Shown here: piece by piece, positions 1-9,000 of the stretch | Layout: the number at the start of each line of letters is the position of its first letter | Numbering within the stretch: position 1 is the stretch's first letter | DNA from: an uncultured Candidatus Competibacteraceae bacterium | GTDB lineage: Bacteria > Pseudomonadota > Gammaproteobacteria > Competibacterales > Competibacteraceae | Assembly (NCBI GenBank): GCA_903879705.1 | Contig: CAIRMO010000012.1 | Span: 1-51,849 of the forward strand | Length of the DNA: 51,849 nt | Reading direction: 5' to 3' | Notes under the pieces: model-generated | Told to the model about the DNA's origin: nothing | What the model saw: only the letters and a program-made list of their open reading frames with translations | Databases searched by the model: none | Position numbers and translations under genes: made by a program

Positions 1-100
1 AATTAATTAGGCGTTTTTGAACGCTTTGGGATTCTTTTATTCTTTTTTATTGGACTATCCTAAAGCCGCTAATTGATCCGCTTAAAATCAGCCTAAATAC

Positions 101-118
101 AGAGACCGGGAATTGCTG
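101..118. mobile_element. Terminal inverted repeat of an insertion element (end only)
   Basis: The sequence here (AGAGACCGGGAATTGCTG) is the same as the right end of the 124-bp MITE at 46478-46601, which is bounded by inverted repeats and a 9-bp target duplication. Similarity stops beyond the terminal repeat, so this is either the end of a larger related element lying mostly outside the window or a decayed relative. Positions 1-100 hold no recognisable gene and are AT-rich. Confidence 0.5.
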
Positions 119-212
119 ACTCATAGCCCGGTGCGGTTGGCGACGAATCTTGACAGCAGACGCCGGTAAACCGTAAAAACGATCTGTCTATTTCATCGAA
201 GGTGATCACGGC

Positions 213-1499
213 TTGAACGATATTCACATTGGCGCTTTGTGCGTCGCGCTGGTCGTGCTGATTGGCTGTTCCGCGTTCTTTTCCGGTTCCGAAACCGGTT
301 TGATGACGATGAATCGCTACCGCCTGCGCCACCGCGCCAAAGCCGGTGACAAGGCCGCGCAACGGGTTGGCCGGTTGCTGGAACGGCCCGACCGGCTGAT
401 TGGCCTGATTCTGCTGGGCAACAACTTTGTCAACATCCTGGCCTCATCGCTGGCGACGGTCATTGCCATTCATTTTCTCGGCGAGACCGGCATTGTGATC
501 TCCACCGTCGCCATGACCCTGATTGTGCTGGTGTTCGGCGAAGTCGCGCCCAAAACCCTGGCGGCCCTGTATCCCGAGCGGGTAGCCTATCCGGCGGCGG
601 CGGTGCTGACGCCGCTGCTCAAATTGCTCTATCCGCTGGTGTGGCTGACCAATCTGGTGGTCAACAGCCTGTTGCGGCTGTTCCGGGTCACCATCCAGAC
701 CGGCGCGGCTCAACATTCCCTCAGCGCCGAGGAATTGCGCACCGTGGTGCTGGAAGCCGGGGTGATGATCCCCAAGCGTCACCAGACCATGCTGCTGGGC
801 ATTCTTGAACTGGAAGAAATCACGGTTGAGGACATTATGGTGCCGCGCAATGAGGTCGCGGGCATCGATCTGGAGGACGACTGGGAGGCTATCGTGGCTG
901 AACTGAACCGCAGCCCCTATACCCGACTGCTGGTGTACCGCGACACCATTGATCAAGCCATAGGTTTTGTGCATCTACGCAAGGTGCTGAACCTGATGAC
1001 CCAGAAGCCGGACTTCAACCGGGCTGATCTGGAAAGCCTGATCCGGGAGCCGTATTTCATCCCGGAAGGCGCGTCGCTGACCCGGCAACTGCTGAATTTT
1101 CAACAACAAAAGCGGCGGATCGGACTGGTCGTGGATGAGTACGGCGATGTGCTGGGGCTGGTGACGCTGGAGGACATTCTGGAGGAGATCGTCGGCGAGT
1201 TCACCACGGATCCGGCCGCCAATGACCAATGCCAACTGACCGCTCGGGCGGACGGCGGTTATCTGGTCAATGGCCGAACCACGATCCGGCTCCTGAACCG
1301 GGCGCTGGGCTGGCATCTGCCCACCGACGGTCCGCGCACTCTGAACGGGCTAGTGATGGAGCAACTGGAAGCGATTCCGGAACCGGGGGTTCGGTTGACC
1401 TTGACCGGTCATCCGACCGAGATTATTGAAACTACCGGCAACCGGGTTAAAACCGCGGTGATCTGGCCGAATGCCGATGCCGGAAAAGATCATCACTGA
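213..1499 (+). CDS. CNNM/CorB-CorC family membrane protein (HlyC/CorC type)
   Basis: Inner-membrane protein of the CNNM/CorB family, thought to take part in magnesium or other divalent-cation efflux. The order is an N-terminal transmembrane DUF21 region (roughly residues 5-180, with a conserved GSETGLM start and an FGEVAPKTLA motif), a CBS-domain pair (about 200-330, with VEDIMVPRN and GDVLGLVTLEDILEEIVGE) and a C-terminal CorC_HlyC domain (about 345-415). The length of 428 residues is normal for the family. The start is TTG at 213, preceded by GAAGGTGA about 8 nt upstream. The gene converges on the dehydratase gene and overlaps it by 7 bp at the 3' end. The family is certain; the transported ion is not. 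Confidence 0.9.
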   Translation: MNDIHIGALCVALVVLIGCSAFFSGSETGLMTMNRYRLRHRAKAGDKAAQRVGRLLERPDRLIGLILLGNNFVNILASSLATVIAIHFLGETGIVISTVAMTLIVLVFGEVAPKTLAALYPERVAYPAAAVLTPLLKLLYPLVWLTNLVVNSLLRLFRVTIQTGAAQHSLSAEELRTVVLEAGVMIPKRHQTMLLGILELEEITVEDIMVPRNEVAGIDLEDDWEAIVAELNRSPYTRLLVYRDTIDQAIGFVHLRKVLNLMTQKPDFNRADLESLIREPYFIPEGASLTRQLLNFQQQKRRIGLVVDEYGDVLGLVTLEDILEEIVGEFTTDPAANDQCQLTARADGGYLVNGRTTIRLLNRALGWHLPTDGPRTLNGLVMEQLEAIPEPGVRLTLTGHPTEIIETTGNRVKTAVIWPNADAGKDHH

Positions 1500-3436
1500 T
1501 TGTTCCGGGCACCTGATTCAACCTTTAACTCCGAACTCCGCGCTCGCCACACCCAATCCTCGATGCCGTTCTCTGGCTGATACTCGGCCACCGCTTCCTG
1601 CAACAACGCCCGCACCGCCGGATAATCAAACTGGTGTGCCGCCCGGTCCAACCGTTCCAGCACCTCCCGGATCACCGGCCAAGGCGGATGATCCTCGCGG
1701 GCGCGGCGGATCATCGGATGTTCGGTCGGCAGATCATCTAAACCGATCAACAATTCCTCGCGCAATTTCTCGCCGCTGCGCAATCCGGTAAAGCCAATTT
1801 CGACATCGCCTTCGGGATGTTCCGCATCGCACACCGTTAGTCCGGATAACCGAATCAGCCGTCGCGCCAAATCGAGAATCCGCACTGGTTCGCCCATGTC
1901 CAGCAGGAACAGATCACCGCCCTGAGCCATCGCGCTGGCCTGAATGACCAGTTGCGCCGCCTCCGGGATGGTCATGAAATAGCGTTCGACCTCCGGGTGC
2001 GTCACTGTGACCGGCCCGCCCTTGCGAATTTGCTCGCGAAACAGTGGCACGACCGACCCGGACGAGTCCAGCACATTGCCAAAGCGCACCATGCACAGCC
2101 GGGTGGGACTGCCCTCCCCGGCCAACCCCTGCAAAATCAGCTCCGCCAATCGTTTGGTCGCGCCCATGACGTTGGTGGGCCGTACCGCTTTGTCGCTGGA
2201 GATCAGCACGAAAGTTTCGACGCCAGCGGCGACCGCCGCCTCGGCAGCGTAGCGGGTGCCAAACACGTTGTTGCGAACGCCTTCAATCGGATTGTGTTCA
2301 ACGATAGGCACATGCTTATAGGCGGCAGCATGGTAAACGGTCTGCACCGCGAACCGCTCCATGACCACCTGCAAGCGCCGCCGGTGAACCACCGACCCCA
2401 ACAACGGGATCAGATCGACTGGCGGCGGGTAGCCCATGTTGGCGGTCATCGCGCCCAGTTCCTGCTCGATGGCGTACAGGGCGTATTCAGAACGCTCGAA
2501 CAGCACCAGCCGGCGTGGCCGCAGCGCCAGAATTTGCCGGCACAGTTCAGCGCCGATCGAACCGCCCGCGCCAGTCACCATCACGTTTTTGCCGCTCACC
2601 CGCGCCTGTAATAAGGCCGGATGGGGCTGGACCGAATCACGGCCCAGGATGTCCTCGACGCCGACCTCGCGGAATTCATCGATACGCCGGGCGCCGCTGG
2701 TCAATTCAGCCAAGGTTGGCAAGGCCAGCACTCGTACCGGCACCCCCGCCAGCGTCTCCAGAATTTCCCGGCGGCGGCGATGGGAGGCGGAAGGTAGCGC
2801 CAGCAGAATCAATCGGGCGTCGTAGCGGGTCGTCAAGCGAGAAAGTTTGAACGGGGCGCGGACTTTCAGCCCCAGCACCACACTGCCCCACAACTGCTTG
2901 TTGTCATCGACGAAAGCGACCGGTTCAAATTCAGTGCTGTAGCGTAGAGCGTGAACCAGTTGCGCTCCGGCCTCACCCGCGCCGTAAATCAGCACCGGCG
3001 TCCGGATCGTGGCCCGGCGAAACCGTCGCCGCAACACCCGGCGCAATAGCAACCGGCCACCGCCGACCAGCGCGATCAGCACCAGCCAGCCGATCAGCCA
3101 GGATGACCGTGGCACCAGCCCTTCCCGCAGAAACACCCACATCGCCATTAACAACAGAATGCCGGCGCTGACGCCCAGCACGATGGTGTACAGCAGGCTT
3201 TCGTCGGCATAGCGCAGAATAGGCCGGTACAAACCGATCAGGGTGAAGGTGGCGATCAGGGTGACGACGGCGAGCGGAAACAGCCAGAGGACTTCTTGCA
3301 GCATATCCGGCCACCACTCGCCGAGGCGAATGGCAAACGAGGCCCACACGGCAACCAGCACGGCTAGCGCGTCGCCGATCACCAGTAGCAGCCGACGGGC
3401 GGGTGGGGGGAGATTTAACAGGGATTCGAGCTTCAC
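1493..3436 (-). CDS. Membrane-bound nucleoside-diphosphate-sugar 4,6-dehydratase (WbpM/CapD/PglF family)
   Basis: Large SDR that makes 4-keto-6-deoxy sugar nucleotides, usually from UDP-GlcNAc, for O-antigen, capsule or glycoprotein sugars. About four N-terminal membrane segments (residues ~15-130) are followed by a CoA-binding-like Rossmann region (GAGEAGAQL near 155) and the catalytic Rossmann domain with TGAGGSIGAEL near 288. The family active-site stretch SSDKAVRPTNVMGATKR is present, with Met-Lys where a classical SDR has Tyr-Lys. An upstream ATG exists at 3472 inside the neighbouring gene, but GTG at 3436 makes a GTGA overlap with that gene's stop and gives a normal length (647 aa), so I prefer it. 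It is translationally coupled to the WecA-like transferase gene just upstream, the classic WbpL/WbpM pairing. Confidence 0.93.
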   Translation of the reverse strand: MKLESLLNLPPPARRLLLVIGDALAVLVAVWASFAIRLGEWWPDMLQEVLWLFPLAVVTLIATFTLIGLYRPILRYADESLLYTIVLGVSAGILLLMAMWVFLREGLVPRSSWLIGWLVLIALVGGGRLLLRRVLRRRFRRATIRTPVLIYGAGEAGAQLVHALRYSTEFEPVAFVDDNKQLWGSVVLGLKVRAPFKLSRLTTRYDARLILLALPSASHRRRREILETLAGVPVRVLALPTLAELTSGARRIDEFREVGVEDILGRDSVQPHPALLQARVSGKNVMVTGAGGSIGAELCRQILALRPRRLVLFERSEYALYAIEQELGAMTANMGYPPPVDLIPLLGSVVHRRRLQVVMERFAVQTVYHAAAYKHVPIVEHNPIEGVRNNVFGTRYAAEAAVAAGVETFVLISSDKAVRPTNVMGATKRLAELILQGLAGEGSPTRLCMVRFGNVLDSSGSVVPLFREQIRKGGPVTVTHPEVERYFMTIPEAAQLVIQASAMAQGGDLFLLDMGEPVRILDLARRLIRLSGLTVCDAEHPEGDVEIGFTGLRSGEKLREELLIGLDDLPTEHPMIRRAREDHPPWPVIREVLERLDRAAHQFDYPAVRALLQEAVAEYQPENGIEDWVWRARSSELKVESGARNNQ

Positions 3437-4461
3437 GGCGCGGATACTGGCACAGCGCGCTGTTCCAGCCAACCGACCGTCGCCGTTAGCAGCGCATAAA
3501 TCACGATCCAGCTACCGGCCAGCGCTGCTTGACCGACCGGTGGAAGTTGAACCGCCAGTAATGTTGAACCGGCACAGGCCAGCATCAGCGCGTATTCAGC
3601 CAGCACGGTGCGGCGGTGGCCCCAGCCGAGCAAGACCAGCCGCTGGTAATAATGGCTGCGGTGCGCCTCCCAGACTTTTTCGCCGCGCCACAGCCGCCGC
3701 AGCAGGGTCAATGTGGCGTCAACGCTGAAGGGCGAAAAGATCAGCAACGCCATCCAGAGCGGGAACAATCCCGCCTTGCTTCCCCACAGGCTACAGGCCG
3801 CCGCCAGAAAACCCAGAGTGGTCGAACCGGTATCGCCAAGGAAGATTTTGGCCGGCGGGAAGTTGTGAATCAGAAACCCGGCGCTCGCCGCCGCCACCGT
3901 CAGGCAGACTGCGGCGAACCCGGCATCGGCCCGCCCCAGCCAGGCCAGCGCGGCAAAGCCAATGACCGCCATGCCGCCAGCAAAGCCATCCATTCCGTCC
4001 ATGAAGTTGTAGAGGTTGATCATCCAGACGGTGAACAGGATGGTCAGGGAGATGGCGATCCCGGTGGGTAAGACGCAGGCAAAGCCGGGCAGGTCGAGGC
4101 GGTCTGGAGCAAAACCGGCGATCAACAGGCTGACAGCGGCCCAGAGATGAACTAGAATCCGCGACCTTGCGGTGATATCCGTACGATCATCTACGAATGA
4201 CACCACGGCCAGAGACGCCAAACCGGTCAGCAGGGAGATCAAGGTTCGGGACGGCAGCGTGCTGGTCTCCAGCGTGATCAAGGTCAGGCCAGCCAGTGTT
4301 CCCGCAATCATGGCTAAACCGCCGGTTCGGGGGATAGGACGCTGATGCAGGGAGCGAGCGTTTGGATGGTCAAGAATGTGTAGATGCGATACCGGGTTAG
4401 CCAAATACCGGCTAAAGAAGAATGCGCCAATAAAGGCTAATAGGCTACTGGATGCTGACAT
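3433..4461 (-). CDS. WecA/WbpL-type polyprenyl-phosphate HexNAc-1-phosphate transferase (GT4 MraY family)
   Basis: Integral membrane enzyme that loads a HexNAc-1-phosphate onto undecaprenyl phosphate, the first step of O-antigen or capsule repeat synthesis. It is 342 residues with about ten membrane segments. Family motifs visible are RPIPRTGG near 41-48, VSFVDDRTD near 87-95 (Asp pair 91-92), NLYNFMDGMDG near 149-159, IFLGDTGS near 206-213 and the HRSHYYQRL loop near 267. In minus orientation AAGGAAA lies about 7 nt before the ATG. The product feeds the divergent polysaccharide island. Sugar specificity (GlcNAc, QuiNAc or FucNAc) cannot be read from sequence, but pairing with a WbpM-type dehydratase favours a 6-deoxy-HexNAc derivative. 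Confidence 0.92.
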   Translation of the reverse strand: MSASSSLLAFIGAFFFSRYLANPVSHLHILDHPNARSLHQRPIPRTGGLAMIAGTLAGLTLITLETSTLPSRTLISLLTGLASLAVVSFVDDRTDITARSRILVHLWAAVSLLIAGFAPDRLDLPGFACVLPTGIAISLTILFTVWMINLYNFMDGMDGFAGGMAVIGFAALAWLGRADAGFAAVCLTVAAASAGFLIHNFPPAKIFLGDTGSTTLGFLAAACSLWGSKAGLFPLWMALLIFSPFSVDATLTLLRRLWRGEKVWEAHRSHYYQRLVLLGWGHRRTVLAEYALMLACAGSTLLAVQLPPVGQAALAGSWIVIYALLTATVGWLEQRAVPVSAP

Positions 4462-4517
4462 AATGACTTTCCTTAAAATTAAAAAACTAACGCCGCTGGT
4501 TGTGGATTAAATGATCG

Positions 4518-5285
4518 ATGCATAAAGCCCGGTACTTCGAGCTGGTTTTTTACAAGACTTATGCCGATCTTAGGGCTGAAGCTGCGCGCACCTATATCAG
4601 TTTTTTATGGTGGATTCTCGATCCATTAATTAATATGGTCGTTTTTTATTTTGTTTTTAAGGTTATTCTCAACCATGGCACTGAGAACTTTGTCAGCGTC
4701 TTGTTGGTTGGGCTGGTTTTTTGGAAATGGTTTACTAATTCAATCCAGCATGCCTTAAATAGCATTCCGATTCATTTGGGCCTTATTCAGCAAATCTATT
4801 TGCCCAAACTTTTGTTGCCGCTGATTACAATCCTGACGGATTTCATAAAATTCATGGTGGTGTTTTCCGTGCTGATTCTGCTGCTGCTACTGATCGGAAT
4901 AACCCCAAGTGTTGCTTGGATTAGCTTGCCGGTTTTATTTGCTCTACAGCTATTACTCGTTACAGGCGGTGGTTGCCTGGTTGCGGCGATTAATCCTTTT
5001 TTTCCGGATTTACGGATATTGACTGAACATGGTTTAACGCTATTAATGTTCTTGTCTGGAGTTTTTTTTGATGTTAGCGTTGTTCCAGAACCTTACCGGG
5101 TATTTTTTTTCGTCAATCCAATGGCGGTTATGATTGATGCCTTCAGGTTAGTCATTCTTGAAAATCGGTTACCGAACTGGTTTGCTCTTGGTTATGTTTT
5201 TGTCTTTGGCGCTATTATCCTGGCGGTAGCCCTGACTATGCTGGCGCGCTTCGATCGCGTCTATCCACGGCTGACGCTGGCATGA
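4518..5285 (+). CDS. wzm: ABC-2 type polysaccharide export permease (Wzm-like)
   Basis: Membrane half of an ABC exporter that moves lipid-linked polysaccharide across the inner membrane. It has 255 residues, about six hydrophobic segments, an amphipathic N-terminus and the ABC2_membrane pattern (SFLWWILDPLINMVVFYFVF near 28-47, NPMAVMIDAFR near 195-207). It is the first gene of the plus-strand island, divergent from the WecA-like gene across a 56-bp AT-rich gap that should hold both promoters, although I see no convincing -35/-10 pair. It overlaps the ATPase gene by 4 bp (ATGA). Base composition is clearly more AT-rich than the genes at 0-4.4 kb. KpsM/TagG-like naming would be equally acceptable. 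Confidence 0.9.
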   Translation: MHKARYFELVFYKTYADLRAEAARTYISFLWWILDPLINMVVFYFVFKVILNHGTENFVSVLLVGLVFWKWFTNSIQHALNSIPIHLGLIQQIYLPKLLLPLITILTDFIKFMVVFSVLILLLLLIGITPSVAWISLPVLFALQLLLVTGGGCLVAAINPFFPDLRILTEHGLTLLMFLSGVFFDVSVVPEPYRVFFFVNPMAVMIDAFRLVILENRLPNWFALGYVFVFGAIILAVALTMLARFDRVYPRLTLA

Positions 5286-6043
5286 ATGCTAACTTGATGT
5301 GTTCATCACCCATCCGATCCTTACATAATGTAGGGGTCTGTTATCAGCGTCGATCAGGGTTATTCCGACAGAGTCCTTTTTGGGCGCTGAATGATGTTTC
5401 CTTTGATCTGTTCAGGGGCGAAGTATTGGGGATCATCGGACGTAATGGTGCGGGAAAAACCACATTGCTGCAACTGCTCGCTGATATCATTAAACCCGAT
5501 CGGGGTGTGTTACAAACAAATGGGGCACAGGCTACCCTGCTTTCCTTACAAATTGGCTTCATTCCTAACTTGAGTGGCCGTGAAAATGCTATTATGAGTG
5601 GTTTACTGCTTGGATTGCGACGCAGCACTATTCAATCCCGCATGAAAGACATCATCGCCTTTTCAGAGTTAGAAGAGTTTATTGATCAACCGATTCGTCA
5701 ATACTCGACTGGAATGCGTGCTCGCCTAGGTTTTTCCGTAGCACTGCAATTAAATCCAGATATTTTCCTTATTGATGAGGTGATGGGTGTAGGTGATGCA
5801 AATTTTAAAAAAAAATCATCAGAAGCCATGCTTGAAAAATTTCACTCGGATCGAACCTTTGTTTTAGTTTCTCATGATTTATCGATGATTCGCCGGTTGT
5901 GTAGTCGGGTGGTTTGGATTGAACACGGCGCGACTCGAGATGAAGGAAATCCGGAAGCAGTGATTCGCGCCTATCAAGCCTGCTTGATCCCGCCCTCAAA
6001 TCCCTTGCCTCGTATACCCAAGGAAACTACAGGAAAACCCTGA
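5282..6043 (+). CDS. wzt: Polysaccharide ABC exporter ATP-binding protein (Wzt-like, short form)
   Basis: Cytoplasmic ATPase partner of the Wzm-like permease. Walker A is GRNGAGKTT near residues 54-62, the signature region is YSTGMRARLGFS near 141-152, Walker B is IFLIDEV near 161-167, and the switch histidine is in LVSHDLS near 196-202. At 253 residues it ends soon after the nucleotide-binding domain and lacks the C-terminal carbohydrate-binding domain of long Wzt proteins, so recognition of a terminal glycan modification is not expected to be built into it (inference). Its start overlaps wzm by 4 bp. Its stop (TGA 6041-6043) overlaps the next ATG by one base, so three genes are coupled. Confidence 0.92.
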   Translation: MNANLMCSSPIRSLHNVGVCYQRRSGLFRQSPFWALNDVSFDLFRGEVLGIIGRNGAGKTTLLQLLADIIKPDRGVLQTNGAQATLLSLQIGFIPNLSGRENAIMSGLLLGLRRSTIQSRMKDIIAFSELEEFIDQPIRQYSTGMRARLGFSVALQLNPDIFLIDEVMGVGDANFKKKSSEAMLEKFHSDRTFVLVSHDLSMIRRLCSRVVWIEHGATRDEGNPEAVIRAYQACLIPPSNPLPRIPKETTGKP

Positions 6044-9000
6044 TGCAAATCATCGTACTCGGTATGCACCGCTCTGGCACTTCAGCAGTAGCGCGCCTGA
6101 TTAACATGATGGGGGCCGATACTGGTCCGTCCCACTTAATCGGCGAACCGGCTGCTGACAATGAGAAAGGGTTCTGGGAACGCCAGGATGTCAGGGATCT
6201 GGACGATGCTTTATTGGAAACAGTGGGCTGTGCTTGGGACGATGTTACCTGCTTCGCTCAGGACAAACTTTTAAAAGTTGAGCATGCCGAACTGAGCATC
6301 CAAGCAAAGCGCATCATTTTCAACATGGATACTCATCGGCCTTGGGTGCTTAAAGAGCCGCGTCTGTGTCTAACTTTACCCTTCTGGCTCCCTTTTCTTG
6401 AAGTACCGGTTTGCGTTCTCCCCTCCCGTTCTCCGCTGGAAATCGCCAAGTCCTTGCAATCTCGCAATGGGTTTTCTTTGGTGTACGGCGTTGCCCTATG
6501 GGAAAAGTATACTGTCGAGGCTCTTCGCAGCTCTCAGAATCCTCCACGAATTATTGTTTCTTATTCAAGACTGATTAGTAATCCAATCGATACTGTACAT
6601 AGTCTATATCAAAATTTGTGTGAGTTTGACGTTCAGGGATTGCGGATGCCTTCTGAACGCGAGATTTTAGCTTTTGTGGAAAGCCGGCTTTATCATCAGC
6701 GTGAAGCCGTTCAAGATACTGAAGGTACTTTGAATGAGAGTCAGCGCCAACTAGCAAAAGCTGTGGAAGATGGTTCTGTTCTATCTTGGGGTAAAATTCC
6801 TGACCTGTCGGCAGGCGCTTCTGAAATTCTTGCTCAGAATTACCAGATGAATAGCGCACAACAAGAGATAGCCGAGACGCGGCGGATTTTAAAATCTGCC
6901 CAAGAGGAAACCCAGAATTTATCCCAGCAACTCGAAAACATTCGATGTGAATCCGTAGATGTGCGCCAATGCTTGGAAACGACTCTGGGTGAGGTAGCGG
7001 AACTACGCCAAGAACGGGATGCCGTCCGCCACGAGGTCATTGAACGTGACCAGCAGCTCCAGAAAAACAGAAGTGAATCTTTAGATCTGCGCCAGTGCTT
7101 GGAAACAGTACAGGGTGAAGCGATAGGATTGCGCCGGGATCGAGATTCAGCGATGGCTAAACAAAATACCGCTTTGGCTGAGCGTGATGCCGCCCGCAGC
7201 CAAGTTTTTGAGATCGACCAGCAGCTTGAACAAACCCAGATTGAAGCTGGAAAACTGCGTCAGGATCGGGATGTTGCTCGCACTCAAATCATTGGACTTA
7301 ACCAGCAGCTTGAACAAACCCAGATTGAAGCTGGAAAACTGCGTCAGGATCGGGATGCTGCTCGCACTCAAATCATTGGACTTAACCAGCAGCTTGAACA
7401 AACCCAGATTGAAGCTGGAAAACTGCATCGGCGCCTCTTAGTAGCTCAAAACGAAATAGAACATGTCCGTAATAGCCAGCAGTTATCTATCATGGTTAAA
7501 CAGAATGAAATTGAAACAGCTAATCAGCAGCTTAATGATATAAATTTGCAATTAACTCACTTGAATCAAGATATGGTAGCCAAAGATCAACAGTTGGTAT
7601 TTTTGTCTGGTGAACTAAAATTGTTAGAGGAGTGGCTAAAGCAAATTGAACAGAGTTTCATATCAACCCTGCATTCTTGGCGGTGGCGGGTAGGCCATAG
7701 CTCCGTGTCTCTAATAGAAAAATTGTTACTGCGACGGCGGGGGTTGCTGGGGGCCGATCATATTCAAAATTTGCTCCGGCAATTTCAGGACTGGTCTACC
7801 AAAGCTCGAAAGTGGGAGACAATGGTACGGCGTACGCATCTGCCGCTGCCTTCACTTGGCAGTGTTGCCCCTCTTGGCGAAGTCATGGCGTCGCCAGCGC
7901 CGACAACAGCTTGCTATGATTTGATCTGCTTTGCCAACATTGACTGGAATGCTCGCTATCAACGGCCGCAACAACTGGCTGTTCAGTTTTCTCGTCACGG
8001 CCATCGCGTATTTTATGTAGTAGCCTCGCGTTGCCTATCCCCCAATGATGCACAGGGTTTTCGAGCATCAGTAGTTGCCAACAACATCTATGAAGTGGAA
8101 TTGATGGCTCATGCAGTGCCGGATCGTTATTCTAATGTACTCGATGCCGCTAATACTGAGCTTTTTTTGCAATCATTAAGCCGCCTACGGGATGCCTTTG
8201 GTATAGTAGACGCTGTCTGTAATGTGCATTTGGCTTTCTGGACTCCACTCGTATTGCGTCTACGCCAATGTTGGGATTGGCGGGTCTTGTATGACTGCAT
8301 GGATGAGTGGGAGGATTTTCCCAATATAGGCAAGCCGTTGCTGGAAGCTGAAAAGGAGCTGGTTCAGCGAAGCGATGTAGTAACGGTCACCGCTGCGTTG
8401 CTGGAACAGAAGTGGCGTAACGACAACCCTCGTTGTCTCTTGGTACGCAACGGAGTTGATTTCGATTTTTTCCGCCAGCACTACCAGCCAACTCATATCT
8501 TGGGCGATATCAGCCATCCAGTAATCGGTTTTTATGGTGCGCTGGCCGAGTGGGTGAATCTGGGTCTACTCGCTAGCATGGCTAGAGCGCGTCCTAACTG
8601 GTCCCTCGTATTGCTGGGTGATGTTTTTGTTACAGATCTGGAAGGATTGGATGGTTTGCCCAACGTCCATTTATTGGGTCGCCGGCCCTACGAAGAAATG
8701 CCTCTTTATCTTTATCACTTCGATGTTTGTCTGGTGCCGTTTCGCATCAATCAAGTGACTCATGCAGTGGATCCAGTCAAATTTTATGAGTACATCAGCG
8801 CCGGTAAACCAGTCATTTCGGCGCCTCTTAAGGAATTGGAAATTTACAAGGATTATCTGTACTTTGCGGCCACACCCGATGCGTTTGTCGACCAAATTGA
8901 GCGGGCTTTGGCGGAAAACGACTTAAAATTGCAGCAACGACGTATTGATCTGGCCCGTGATAATGATTGGCGAAACCGTTATCAGGCTATGGCCCAAGCG

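Noticed and set aside
7147-7441. Overlapping open frames on both strands with repeated peptides
   Set aside because: They are shadows of the 84-bp repeat inside the coiled-coil part of the large fusion gene.
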